Source of the DNA: Hoyosella altamirensis | Lineage (GTDB): Bacteria; Actinomycetota; Actinomycetes; Mycobacteriales; Mycobacteriaceae | DNA length: 64,000 bases | Assembly: GCF_014191505.1 (NCBI RefSeq) | Contig: NZ_JACHWS010000002.1 | Location: forward strand, 186,001-250,000 | Direction: 5' to 3' | Shown: one piece after another, positions 32,879-43,991 of the stretch | Layout: every line of letters begins with the position of its first letter | Numbering within the stretch: position 1 is the stretch's first letter | Notes under the pieces: model-generated | Databases searched by the model: none | Told to the model about the DNA's origin: nothing | Seen by the model: only the letters and a program-made list of their open reading frames with translations | Translations under genes and position numbers: made by a program

Positions 32879-33469
32879 ATGGCAATCCACCCGATCCGCG
32901 TCGTCGGCGATCCGGTCCTCCACGCACCGACCAGAATTGTCGAACAGCCACCGCAAGAGCTGGCCGATCTCGTACAGGATATGTACGACACGATGGCCGC
33001 GGCGCATGGTGTCGGCCTGGCAGCGAACCAGATCGGAGTCGACCTTCGTGTCTTCGTCTACGACTGCCCCGACCGCGACGAAGACGGGACCGTAATGCGC
33101 CGCACCGGTGAGGTCATCAATCCTGTGCTCGAGACATCGGAAATTCCTGAAACAATGCCTGATCCTGAGGATGACCTCGAGGGATGCCTCTCGGTTCCGG
33201 GCGAACAGTTCCCCACGGGACGCGCGGCATGGGCGCGAGTCACTGGCGTGGACGTTCAGGGCAATCCCGTCGACGTCGAGGGGACCGGGCTGTTCGCTCG
33301 CTGCCTGCAACACGAGGTCGGACACCTTGACGGCTTCCTCTACGTAGACCGGCTCATTGGGCGCAATGCACGCGCCGCGAAAAAGACCATCAAGAAGAAC
33401 GGCTGGGGCGTGCCAGGGCTGTCCTGGATGCCAGGCACCGTTCCCGACCCGTTTGGACATGACGACTAA
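32879..33469 (+). CDS. def: Peptide deformylase
   Basis: A 196-residue metalloenzyme that removes formyl groups from new proteins. All three motifs are intact: GVGLAANQ at residues 44-51, EGCLS with metal ligand Cys103, and QHEVGH with His145, Glu146 and His149. The C-terminal extension ([13 protein letters not shown]) is typical of actinobacterial forms. It lacks a ribosome site and overlaps xthA by one base. Confidence 0.96.
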   Translation: MAIHPIRVVGDPVLHAPTRIVEQPPQELADLVQDMYDTMAAAHGVGLAANQIGVDLRVFVYDCPDRDEDGTVMRRTGEVINPVLETSEIPETMPDPEDDLEGCLSVPGEQFPTGRAAWARVTGVDVQGNPVDVEGTGLFARCLQHEVGHLDGFLYVDRLIGRNARAAKKTIKKNGWGVPGLSWMPGTVPDPFGHDD

Positions 33470-34251
33470 TGCGAATCGCCACCTGGAACGTCAACTCTGC
33501 GCGAGCACGTATCGACCGAATCACCTCGTGGCTCTCCCGAAGCGACGTGGATGTGCTCGCCATCCAGGAAACAAAGTGCCGCGATGACCAGTTCCCCGCC
33601 CTGGCCTTCGAAGAAGTCGGCTACGAGGTAGCCCACCACGGTACGAATCAGTGGAATGGCGTTGCCATCGCCTCCCGTATCGGGCTTTCCAGCGTGCAGA
33701 TCGGCTTCCCCGGCCAGCCTGCCTTTCGCGACCAGCTTGAGCCACGCGCGATCGGCGCCGACTGCGGCGGCGTCACGGTGTGGAGCTTGTATGTGCCGAA
33801 CGGCCGGACACTCGATGACCCGCACTACGAGTACAAACTGCGCTGGCTCGATGCGCTGTGGGATGCGAGCGCGAGCTGGCTCGATGCCAGCGCCGATAGG
33901 CCGCTGGCACTCGTCGGGGACTGGAACATCGCTCCCCTGGATGAAGACGTATGGGACATGGCCGTTTTCGGCAACTCGACGCACGTCTCAGACCCGGAGC
34001 GGAAGGCGTATCAGCGCTTCGCCGACCTGGGGTTCAGCGACGCGGTCCGTCCGTTCACGCCTGGACCTGGTGTCTACACCTATTGGGACTACACCCAACT
34101 GCGGTTCCCCCGCCGGGAGGGCATGCGTATCGATCACATGCTGGTGTCGTCAGCAACGCATGTCACGGGTGGCCGGATCGACCGCGACGAACGTAAAGGC
34201 AAAGGCGCGAGTGATCATGCCCCCGTCATCATGGACATTGCAGTCAAGTAG
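33469..34251 (+). CDS. xthA: Exodeoxyribonuclease III
   Basis: A 260-residue DNA-repair nuclease and AP endonuclease. WNVNSARARIDRITSWL at the N-terminus, QETKCRD, GDWNIAPLDEDVWD, and IDHMLVS with KGASDHAPVI at the C-terminus form the metal and phosphate site of the ExoIII fold. The ATG shares its A with the def stop codon. In M. tuberculosis xthA and def are also close neighbours, with a GNAT gene between them; here that gene lies just beyond, on the other strand. Confidence 0.95.
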   Translation: MRIATWNVNSARARIDRITSWLSRSDVDVLAIQETKCRDDQFPALAFEEVGYEVAHHGTNQWNGVAIASRIGLSSVQIGFPGQPAFRDQLEPRAIGADCGGVTVWSLYVPNGRTLDDPHYEYKLRWLDALWDASASWLDASADRPLALVGDWNIAPLDEDVWDMAVFGNSTHVSDPERKAYQRFADLGFSDAVRPFTPGPGVYTYWDYTQLRFPRREGMRIDHMLVSSATHVTGGRIDRDERKGKGASDHAPVIMDIAVK

Positions 34252-34262
34252 GGCAGCTTAGT

Positions 34263-34292
34263 ACCAAACACCGTGATTGCCGGCCAGGACCC
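34263..34292. repeat. 30-base copy of the insertion-sequence left end
   Basis: This stretch matches 26 of 30 bases of 59441-59470, which spans the left end of the IS3-type element, in the same orientation. Mismatches are at four isolated positions. It stops abruptly, so only the end sequence is shared. It lies in the 79-base gap between xthA and the GNAT gene. Confidence 0.6.
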
Positions 34293-34330
34293 GTCTACAG
34301 CGGGTGTACCGTCGGGGTGGCGGTGTGCCG

Positions 34331-34660
34331 TCACGGAACGCGGTGTGCGGCCCCCTCGGGCAGTGGCGCAGTCAGATCCTGATACTCCGGGAACCGGGTA
34401 AGGAAGCGCTGCACGTAGGTGCACAGTGGACGGAGCTGCTGCTGGCGGGCACGCATGCCATCGAGGATGCCGCGCACCATCGCACGCGCGTATCCCTGGC
34501 GGCTGAAGTCTTCATCGATGATGGTGTGCAGCAGGGTGATCACGCCGTCATCAGCGATTTCGTACCCTTCGATTCCCGCGAGCACGCCGTCCACCCAGAT
34601 CTCGTACCGTGATCGGGACTGGTTATCGAGCACCTCAATGGAGTGTTCGCTGGCTGCCAT
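34331..34660 (-). CDS. GNAT family N-acetyltransferase-like protein
   Basis: A 109-residue protein of the short YjdJ-type GNAT group. YEIWVDGVLAGIEGYEI and the acetyl-CoA-binding FSRQGYARAMVRGILDGMRA (residues about 52-71) are clear. Substrate unknown. ATG 34660 has GGAGG four bases ahead; the frame extends to 34828 without support. It is convergent with xthA. Confidence 0.85.
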   Translation of the reverse strand: MAASEHSIEVLDNQSRSRYEIWVDGVLAGIEGYEIADDGVITLLHTIIDEDFSRQGYARAMVRGILDGMRARQQQLRPLCTYVQRFLTRFPEYQDLTAPLPEGAAHRVP

Positions 34661-34814
34661 CGCGCCTCCCGTGCGTTGAGTCTTGTAGGGACAGCTTCCC
34701 ACCGGATTGCGTTTCGCGCTCTCTTTGGGGTCTACGGCGCTGCCTAATGTGTATTCCGAGTCACATGATCTTGTGACATCCGCTAGGGTGGGGAACCGCA
34801 ACTGCACATCTCCA

Positions 34815-36576
<1,762 letters not shown>

Positions 36577-36586
36577 CGGAAACCGA

Positions 36587-37450
36587 ATGGACTGGCTGCT
36601 CCCTGTAAGTAGGCCTGGTGAAACGCCCGTGCGCGCCCTCACCATCGCCGGATCTGACTCCGGCGGTGGTGCGGGCATCCAGGCTGACATGCGCACAATG
36701 TCGCTATGCGGGGTGCACGGATGTGTTGCCGTAGCTGCGGTAACCGTGCAGAACTCTGTCGGTGTCACAGGTGTTCACGAAATCCCGCCGGAGACTGTTG
36801 CCGCTCAGATCCGGTCTGTGGTGACGGATATCGGTGTCGGTGCGGCCAAAACAGGAATGCTGTCATCCGCGCCGATCATCGAAGCGGTCGTCGCTGAGTG
36901 TGCGGATCTCGGCATCGGGAATACCGGCAGAGGGCAGAAGATACCTCTCGTCGTCGATCCGGTTGCTGCCTCTATGCACGGCGACCCACTGCTCCGTTCC
37001 GATGCTCTCGATGCGCTGCGCGACTTGCTGATTCCCCAGGCCACCATCGTCACGCCCAACCTCGACGAGGTTCGGCTCCTCACCGGGATCAACGTCGTTG
37101 ATAGTGAGACGCAAGCGCACGCTGCGGAGAAGCTTCTCGAACTGGGTGCCGAGTGGGCGCTCATCAAGGGCGGTCACCTTCGCTCGTCAGCGGAGAGCCG
37201 TGACCTGCTGACGAACGGCACCGAACGGCACGAACTGACCAGCTACCGCGTGCAAACTGGGAACGACCACGGCGGCGGCGACACTCTCGCCGCCGCGACT
37301 GCGTGCGCCCTTGCCCATGGCTACTCGGTACCCGGAGCGGTGACATTCGCGAAGCGGTGGGTCACGAAGTGCCTCGAATCCGCCTACCCCCTCGGGGCAG
37401 GCCATGGACCAGTTTCACCGTTATGGCGCCTGCTCCCACTCGGCAGCTAA
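36587..37450 (+). CDS. thiD: Hydroxymethylpyrimidine phosphate kinase ThiD
   Basis: A 287-residue kinase adding the second phosphate to hydroxymethylpyrimidine phosphate, the step after ThiC. ALTIAGSDSGGGAGIQADMR (residues about 17-36) is the substrate loop, and the ATP-site ending TGNDHGGGDTLAAATACAL has the usual GxGDT sequence in altered form (GGGDT). ATG 36587 gives the family-like N-terminus MDWLLPVSRPGETPVRAL. It overlaps the convergent cyclase gene by four bases. Confidence 0.95.
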   Translation: MDWLLPVSRPGETPVRALTIAGSDSGGGAGIQADMRTMSLCGVHGCVAVAAVTVQNSVGVTGVHEIPPETVAAQIRSVVTDIGVGAAKTGMLSSAPIIEAVVAECADLGIGNTGRGQKIPLVVDPVAASMHGDPLLRSDALDALRDLLIPQATIVTPNLDEVRLLTGINVVDSETQAHAAEKLLELGAEWALIKGGHLRSSAESRDLLTNGTERHELTSYRVQTGNDHGGGDTLAAATACALAHGYSVPGAVTFAKRWVTKCLESAYPLGAGHGPVSPLWRLLPLGS

Positions 37451-38337
37451 CTGGCCTCCGCTTTGCGGCGTTTGATGGTGTAGAGCCGCACACCCTCAGG
37501 TACGCCCGCCATTTTGACCTTCAGGAACCGGCGGTGCGGCTTCGCAACTAGCCCCATCGCTTCTAGCGCTTCGTCACCGAGAGCGTCGAGGGTCTCGCCC
37601 GAAATCACCAGACCGCCGTTTCCGCCGGACTCCATGATTCGCGCAGCCACATTGACGTCGACGCCGAGCCAGTCATCCCCAATCGCGCGCGGGGAACCGG
37701 TGTGAATACCGACCCGCATCTTGGGCTTGTAGCCACTCTCCTCCACCGCTTTCAGGGCGCGCCGAGCCTTGACGATGGCCTCAATGGCGAGGCTCGGTGC
37801 GGGGAATATCGCCATCAAGCCGTCGCCCATGCGTTTGACGACCTGTCCGCGATGGTCATTAATTTCGGTTTCGACGCATCGTGCGACCTTGCGGAGCAAC
37901 CGCAGCGCAGCGTCGTCTCCCGCCTCGAGCGCCCACGTGGAGAACCCGACCAGATCGGTGAAAACGATAGTCACTTCGCGTGTCCCGCGACCTCGACCGC
38001 AGCGTTCGAGGACGGCCTGCCACACCTGTAGCGCGCCCAGGCTCACCTCACGGGCTGTGCCAGGCGCGGGATCGAGGACGCGTTCCATTACACGGGCGAT
38101 GCGTCCCGGGCTCCCCTTACCCGCCGTTGAGAGTGGGTCCCCGAAACCCGGATCGCCGGGCAGCGCGCGCCGCATCCTTCTGGCCAAGCCAACTAGCTGG
38201 GGGCTCTGGTCGGTGCGCTGGAGCCACTCGGTGAGACCATGACCGGCATCCGACTGGGAGTCCTCCGCTGGAGATGCCGCGGGCTCCGGCGCGTTGTCCG
38301 TCACCGTTCCAACAATACGTGAATCGCTATGGGTCAA
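37447..38337 (-). CDS. Class III adenylate/guanylate cyclase
   Basis: A 296-residue cytoplasmic cyclase. Residues 1-118 form a poorly conserved helical N-terminal part without a known sensor. The catalytic domain follows: TIVFTDLVGFSTW supplies metal Asp128, KRMGDGLMAIF supplies metal Asp172, and GDDWLGVDVNVAARIMESG carries the base-recognition Asp and the transition-state Asn and Arg. All key residues for cAMP synthesis appear present. Start is TTG 38337; GTG 38304 is an alternative. It is divergent from the iron-binding lipoprotein gene. Confidence 0.88.
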   Translation of the reverse strand: MTHSDSRIVGTVTDNAPEPAASPAEDSQSDAGHGLTEWLQRTDQSPQLVGLARRMRRALPGDPGFGDPLSTAGKGSPGRIARVMERVLDPAPGTAREVSLGALQVWQAVLERCGRGRGTREVTIVFTDLVGFSTWALEAGDDAALRLLRKVARCVETEINDHRGQVVKRMGDGLMAIFPAPSLAIEAIVKARRALKAVEESGYKPKMRVGIHTGSPRAIGDDWLGVDVNVAARIMESGGNGGLVISGETLDALGDEALEAMGLVAKPHRRFLKVKMAGVPEGVRLYTIKRRKAEAS

Positions 38338-38379
38338 CGGCCATGTTCGAGTGTCCGTTCAGGCAAAATAAGCGACGGG

Positions 38380-38398
38380 TAAGGTAAGCCTGTCCAAA
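38380..38398 (+). promoter_or_regulatory. IdeR/DtxR-like iron box
   Basis: TAAGGTAAGCCTGTCCAAA matches 14 of 19 positions of the DtxR consensus TTAGGTTAGCCTAACCTAA, including the central core. TTCAGG (38358-38363) lies 16 bases upstream, so TAAGGT here may also be the -10, which would place the iron repressor on the promoter. Confidence 0.6.
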
Positions 38399-38424
38399 TG
38401 CATTTACATAGAATGGGGTACTTC

Positions 38425-39471
38425 GTGACACACAAAGCTTGGCGACATAAATCGGCGCGTGCTGGGTTCAAGAGCGGGATCTTGCTCTCCGTCGTTCTCG
38501 CCGCCAGCGCCCTCACAGTGGCTTGCGGGTCGTCCGACGACGCGGACGCGTCCGGCCAGGATTCGCTACCGGCAGCACCCACCGAAGCGGGTGCTTTCCC
38601 TGTGACGATCGAGCACCAATTTGGCGAGACCACGATCACCGATGCTCCGCAGCGGGTAGCGGCTGTCGGGCTCGCGGACACTGATGCGCTGCTCGCCCTC
38701 GACGTTATCCCAGTTCTGGTCACGCCGTGGGGCGGCGCCACAGAGGCAGGTGTCGGCGAGTGGGCCATCGATGCGCTCGGCGGTACCGAACCTGTTGTTC
38801 ATGACTACACCGACGGCATCAACATGGAGCTGATCGCAAGTACCGATCCCGACCTGATCGTCGCCATCAATCAATCGATTGACCAGCCAACCTACGAGCA
38901 ACTCAGCGCGATCGCGCCCACGATCGTCCGTCCCGCCGAGTTCATCGACTGGGGCGTGCCCTGGCAAGATGCCACCCGAATGATCGGCGCCGCTGTCGGC
39001 CAGCCTGCCCGTTCTGAAGAAGTCATCACTGAAATCGAAGACCTGTTCACCCAGGTCCGCTCCAGCCATCCCGAGATCGCAGGCACCACCGGTGCAGTCA
39101 TGCTCCTCAATGAGGCCGGTGGGTACTACACGTACACCGAGGAGGACGGCCGCGGGCAGTTCATGCATGCGCTGGGCTTCGAGCTTCCCGCGCAGCTTCG
39201 AGAGCTGGAACAGGAAGGCCAGTTCTACGTCGACATCTCCGCCGAGAACGCGCCATTACTCGAATCCGATGTCCTTGTGGTCCTTGCGAACCACAATGCT
39301 GCAGAAGTTCTTCGCGACGACGCCGCGTTCCAGTCCACGGGCGTGGGCAGGGAGAACCGTTACGTCGTTGTCGATTCCTCAACCGGTGTCGCCATGTCGA
39401 TGGCGACGGTGCTGAGTATTCCCTACGCCCTAGACCGGCTGGTTCCAGAAATCATCGAACGCGTCAACTGA
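38425..39471 (+). CDS. Iron-siderophore ABC transporter substrate-binding lipoprotein
   Basis: A 348-residue FecB/FepB-type binding protein. The signal ends LTVACGSS, with Cys34 lipidated. The mature protein shows FPVTIEHQFGETTITDAPQR and VAAVGLADTDALLALDVIP, the standard opening of siderophore-binding proteins, and two lobes joined by a long helix. I prefer GTG 38425 because the iron box overlaps ATG 38398; ATG 38413 is another option. The permease and ATPase for it are absent here, so it must use distant partners. Repression by iron is inferred from the box. Confidence 0.88.
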   Translation: MTHKAWRHKSARAGFKSGILLSVVLAASALTVACGSSDDADASGQDSLPAAPTEAGAFPVTIEHQFGETTITDAPQRVAAVGLADTDALLALDVIPVLVTPWGGATEAGVGEWAIDALGGTEPVVHDYTDGINMELIASTDPDLIVAINQSIDQPTYEQLSAIAPTIVRPAEFIDWGVPWQDATRMIGAAVGQPARSEEVITEIEDLFTQVRSSHPEIAGTTGAVMLLNEAGGYYTYTEEDGRGQFMHALGFELPAQLRELEQEGQFYVDISAENAPLLESDVLVVLANHNAAEVLRDDAAFQSTGVGRENRYVVVDSSTGVAMSMATVLSIPYALDRLVPEIIERVN

Positions 39472-40984
39472 CTGGTCGCCGCAGCAGCTCCCTGTCGTCC
39501 CGGGCCGGCACTCCGTACGCCCCGTCGATTTCCTGCGAATAGAACGCCACCGCGTAGGCGACGGCGGGAGCTGTGAGCGTCAGCGCCTCGCGATTGCTGT
39601 TTTCCAGGGTGTCGGCATCGGTGTGGTAGTTGCGGTCGAAGCGCCTGCCCGCAACACCACCCCATGCCTCGGCCTGCGCCTCCGTCATGACACCGTCAGC
39701 CCCGGTGAAGATACCTCCGACGGGGATCCCGGCGGCCATGAACGGCGCGTAGTCCGAGCGGCCATCGAGCACAGAGCCCTCTGCCTCGATATCAGCGCTT
39801 TCAAAATATGCTCTAAAGAGCTGTTCGATCCCCGCTGAACCTTCGGGACCCGGCTCGGCGTCGTCTTCCGCATCGCCTTCGCCGTCGAGCACGAAGTAGC
39901 CGGCGTTTTCTGACGCGATCATGTCGAAGTTCAGGTAAAGGGCAATATCGAGGCGTTCAGATTCGGACAGCCCGTCAACGTAGTCCGTTGACCCCACTAG
40001 TCCATTCTCTTCCGCGCCCCAGAACGCGAAACGTACCGCGTGGGTGCTGTCTGGATCAGGCCCGAGCAACAGCGCTGTTTCGAGCAGCGCAGCCACACCG
40101 GAGGCATTGTCGTTGATTCCAGGTCCCTCGTCGACACTGTCAAGATGTGCACCCGCGACAATGACGTCCGTCGCGGAGCCAGTGCGTGTTTGTGCCACCA
40201 CACTGCGGGAATGCTGAATCGACGTTTGTGCATCAACGAGCAGCGTCACGTCCTCGTCCTTCGCGTCGCGCAGGCGCTCGCCCTCGCCTCGGGTCGTCAG
40301 CACAGTAGGAATCCGCGCCTCAGGTCCGCTGCCAAGCGAACCATCGATAAGGGTGTCTTCGGTATTAACGATGATGACCGCGATAGCTCCGCGGTCCGAC
40401 GCGGCCTGCTGTTTTTCCGTGAAGCTGCACTCGCCCCTGTCCACCAGCACGATCCCCCCGGCCGCATCGAGATCGTCATAGTCACCATCCGTGCACCCGG
40501 TGGCTCCTGGGGGGAGGACGACGAGTTCGGCGGCGACTCCCCCGTCTGGAGTCGACGGCGAGTAACGCATCGCACGGCTGAGAACATCCCGTCCCCCAAG
40601 CGTGACGCGCTGAGCGGCGATCTGGAACCGCTCGAACTCGAACTCCGGCGTCTCGACCTCGAAACCAGCTCCTCGCAGCTGGTCGGCGACCATAGCTAGT
40701 GACGCCTCGTAGCCCGGTGTGAACGCGGCGCGGGTGCCCCCATTCTCATCAGCTATCCGCTGCAGCGATTCCATGTGGGACCACACGGCCTCGACCGATA
40801 GCTTGTCTCGGACATACTCCGCGTACTCGAGCGGCGACAGATCATGAGCGACTTCGGGCTCCAGGACGCCGACACTGTCCGATTCGTCTTGCCCACACCC
40901 CGCGAGAAACAAGAGTGCGGCGGCGCCGACAGTGAGGGTCGCTGCAGTGGAACGCGCCATGGTCAATCGCGCAGGGAAACGCAT
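39464..40984 (-). CDS. M28 family aminopeptidase lipoprotein with PA domain (LpqL-like)
   Basis: A 506-residue secreted peptidase. The signal ends LFLAGCGQD with Cys30 lipidated. A PA domain lies around residues 150-260 (AGGIVLVDRGECSFTEKQQA). The zinc peptidase domain follows: GAHLDSVDEGPGINDNASG supplies His and Asp ligands, WGAEENGLVGS the catalytic Glu, and LNFDMIAS and HTDADT the remaining ligands. The order agrees with LpqL (Rv0418) beside thiG. It overlaps the convergent iron-binding gene by eight bases. It may scavenge peptides outside the membrane. Confidence 0.92.
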   Translation of the reverse strand: MRFPARLTMARSTAATLTVGAAALLFLAGCGQDESDSVGVLEPEVAHDLSPLEYAEYVRDKLSVEAVWSHMESLQRIADENGGTRAAFTPGYEASLAMVADQLRGAGFEVETPEFEFERFQIAAQRVTLGGRDVLSRAMRYSPSTPDGGVAAELVVLPPGATGCTDGDYDDLDAAGGIVLVDRGECSFTEKQQAASDRGAIAVIIVNTEDTLIDGSLGSGPEARIPTVLTTRGEGERLRDAKDEDVTLLVDAQTSIQHSRSVVAQTRTGSATDVIVAGAHLDSVDEGPGINDNASGVAALLETALLLGPDPDSTHAVRFAFWGAEENGLVGSTDYVDGLSESERLDIALYLNFDMIASENAGYFVLDGEGDAEDDAEPGPEGSAGIEQLFRAYFESADIEAEGSVLDGRSDYAPFMAAGIPVGGIFTGADGVMTEAQAEAWGGVAGRRFDRNYHTDADTLENSNREALTLTAPAVAYAVAFYSQEIDGAYGVPARDDRELLRRPVS

Positions 40985-41026
40985 CGGTCAATTCCACCAT
41001 AATGGCGACCACTTGCGCCTAGATAG

Positions 41027-41064
41027 CGAGGAACCCGGCGCTGCTGGGAGCACCGGGTTCCTCG
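41027..41064 (-). terminator. Hairpin after the ABC exporter genes
   Basis: A perfect 12-bp stem (41027-41038 with 41053-41064) with a 14-base loop lies between the ABC permease stop (41162) and the M28 gene start. It has no T run, so its efficiency is uncertain. Confidence 0.6.
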
Positions 41065-41161
41065 GCCCGGTCTCGACGAGGCGCACCACCGCCCCGGAGT
41101 CCGGTTCCCTGTGATTACTCCCGACTAGCAATCACCAGGCATATTCGATTATCTCAGATTG

Positions 41162-41953
41162 TCAGGCGTCCCGGGAGTTCACGAGGGCAATGCTCGCGGC
41201 GAAAACAATCGCGACAAACCCTGCGAAGTAGGCAATTCCGCCCCATGGTCCCCAATGGAAGTTATCCATGCCCGGCATCGTGTCGCCGGTCAGGAAGAGA
41301 TTGGCGTTCGCGAATGGCAGGAACGGGCCCACATGTTCGCCAACTCGGGGCAGCACCGTGACAATGGATTCGACGACCAGCGGCCACAAGAGAAGGATCG
41401 CTACCGCGCCCGCCGTCTGCCGCACGATTGCCCCTACCCCCACTGCAAGGAACATCGCGAGCGCCGCGTAAATCGGTATGGCGTAAAGCAACCGGCCCGA
41501 CTCGGCACCGCTGAGGCTGAGCTGCGCGCCCGCTTCTGCTCCGGCAGCTGCCCGCGCGAGAAGAAGTGCACCGACCGTAACGAGCGCGGTCAGCACGGCT
41601 GCGAGGACCGCGGTGATTCCAGCCTTTGCCAAAAGCACCATGCCGCGGTGGTTTGTGGCGAGGAAGGTATTACGCACCACACCGAACCGATATTCACTAG
41701 TGACAACTAGTGCCGCAAGAATCATCAGCACGGTGACACCGAACAGATGAATACCCAGGGTGGCTTCAAACGGGTTCAGAAACCATTGTTCGAAACCCGG
41801 CTGATCGATCTCCCTGTAGTTTTCCCACGCCATTTTGGCGGAGAAGCCCATGAGCCACGCGAAACCGATTCCAATGACGATGACGATGCCGCTGCACCAC
41901 CACGGCGACTTGACTGAGGTGAGCTTAATGCGCTCTGCTGCGATGACGCCCAT
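41162..41953 (-). CDS. ABC-2 type transporter permease
   Basis: A 263-residue protein with six predicted membrane helices. MGVIAAERIKLTSVKSPWW is a typical start for this permease group, and residues about 75-90 (VVTSEYRFGVVRNTFLATN) form the coupling helix seen in ABC-2 exporters. It shares one base with the ATPase gene stop and works with it. Cargo is unknown; relatives often export drugs or lipids. Confidence 0.9.
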   Translation of the reverse strand: MGVIAAERIKLTSVKSPWWCSGIVIVIGIGFAWLMGFSAKMAWENYREIDQPGFEQWFLNPFEATLGIHLFGVTVLMILAALVVTSEYRFGVVRNTFLATNHRGMVLLAKAGITAVLAAVLTALVTVGALLLARAAAGAEAGAQLSLSGAESGRLLYAIPIYAALAMFLAVGVGAIVRQTAGAVAILLLWPLVVESIVTVLPRVGEHVGPFLPFANANLFLTGDTMPGMDNFHWGPWGGIAYFAGFVAIVFAASIALVNSRDA

Positions 41954-42897
41954 CAGTGGGCACCTCCCTGGCTTTCGATACCGGCGGCGTGGTACTCGAC
42001 GCTGTCACCAGTCAGTTTCATGAACGCATCTTCCAGCGATCCGCGCTGTGCTGCGAGTTCGTGCAGCGTGATCCGGTGTTCGGCTGCGAGCTCACCGACC
42101 GCTTCGGTCGTCGTTCCGGGAATGAGGAACGACGGCGTGCCGTCAAGCCCGTTGCCTTCCTCTCGCACAGTCAGCCCCTGTGAGGTGAGTGCAGTCCGGA
42201 GGGTATCGCCATGCGGTGAACGAACACGCACCGTTGCTGCGCTTGCCCGCTCGACGAATTCGTCGACCGTGGTGTCTGCGATCAGCTGTCCTTTGCCGAT
42301 CACGACTAGGTGCTCAGCAGTCTGCGCCATCTCGGATAGCAGGTGGCTCGACACCAGAACCGTGCGGCCTTCCCTCGCTAGCTGCTGCATGAACAACCGG
42401 ATCCAGCGGATCCCTTCAGGGTCCAGACCGTTGACTGGCTCATCAAAGAGCAGAACCTCGGGATCACCGAGCAAGGTGGCGGCGAGTCCCAGGCGCTGCG
42501 ACATACCCAGGGAAAACCCGCCAGCCTTCTTACCCGCGACCGCGGTGAGCCCCACCATTTCGAGCACCTCGTCCACCCGTTTGGCGGGGATGTCGTTGGT
42601 GGCCGCCATCCACCGCAGGTGGCTGCGCGCCGACCTGTTGGGATGCACCCACTTGGCGTCCAGCAAGGCCCCGACATGCCTCAATGGATCCTTTAGTTCG
42701 TGGTAGTGCTTCCCGTTGATGGTCGCAGTCCCCGCGGTGGGCCGGTCGAGCCCCAGAATCATGCGCATCGTTGTGGACTTCCCCGCCCCGTTCGGGCCGA
42801 GGAAGCCGGTCAGAATCCCAGGGCGGACGTCGAAGGTCAGGTTGTCTACCGCCTTCGTCTGCCCGAACACCTTGGTGAGGCCCCGTACTTCGATCAT
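41953..42897 (-). CDS. ABC transporter ATP-binding protein
   Basis: A 314-residue ATPase of the DrrA/ABC-2 type. Walker A is GFLGPNGAGKST (residues about 33-44), the signature is FSLGMSQRLGLA, and Walker B is VLLFDEPVNGLDPEG with the following switch His (VLVSSHLLSEM). The C-terminal ~80 residues form the usual DUF4162-like extension. It precedes the permease gene on the minus strand. Confidence 0.94.
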   Translation of the reverse strand: MIEVRGLTKVFGQTKAVDNLTFDVRPGILTGFLGPNGAGKSTTMRMILGLDRPTAGTATINGKHYHELKDPLRHVGALLDAKWVHPNRSARSHLRWMAATNDIPAKRVDEVLEMVGLTAVAGKKAGGFSLGMSQRLGLAATLLGDPEVLLFDEPVNGLDPEGIRWIRLFMQQLAREGRTVLVSSHLLSEMAQTAEHLVVIGKGQLIADTTVDEFVERASAATVRVRSPHGDTLRTALTSQGLTVREEGNGLDGTPSFLIPGTTTEAVGELAAEHRITLHELAAQRGSLEDAFMKLTGDSVEYHAAGIESQGGAH

Positions 42898-42956
42898 GAC
42901 CAGAAGTCTGCCTCACACCGGGTAGTGCGCACATCGTCCGGAAGTCTTGATCTCCG

Positions 42957-42972
42957 TCATACCTGAGTATGA
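42957..42972. promoter_or_regulatory. Palindrome upstream of the ABC exporter operon
   Basis: TCATAC, four bases, GTATGA: a perfect 6-bp inverted repeat about 60 bases before the ABC ATPase start in the 109-base gap to thiG. It may be an operator for a dimeric repressor, but nothing identifies one. Confidence 0.35.
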
Positions 42973-43006
42973 TCCGCCCCTGAGGCGGTCTCGGAGCGCC
43001 GCCGCT

Positions 43007-43987
<981 letters not shown>

Positions 43988-43991
<4 letters not shown>

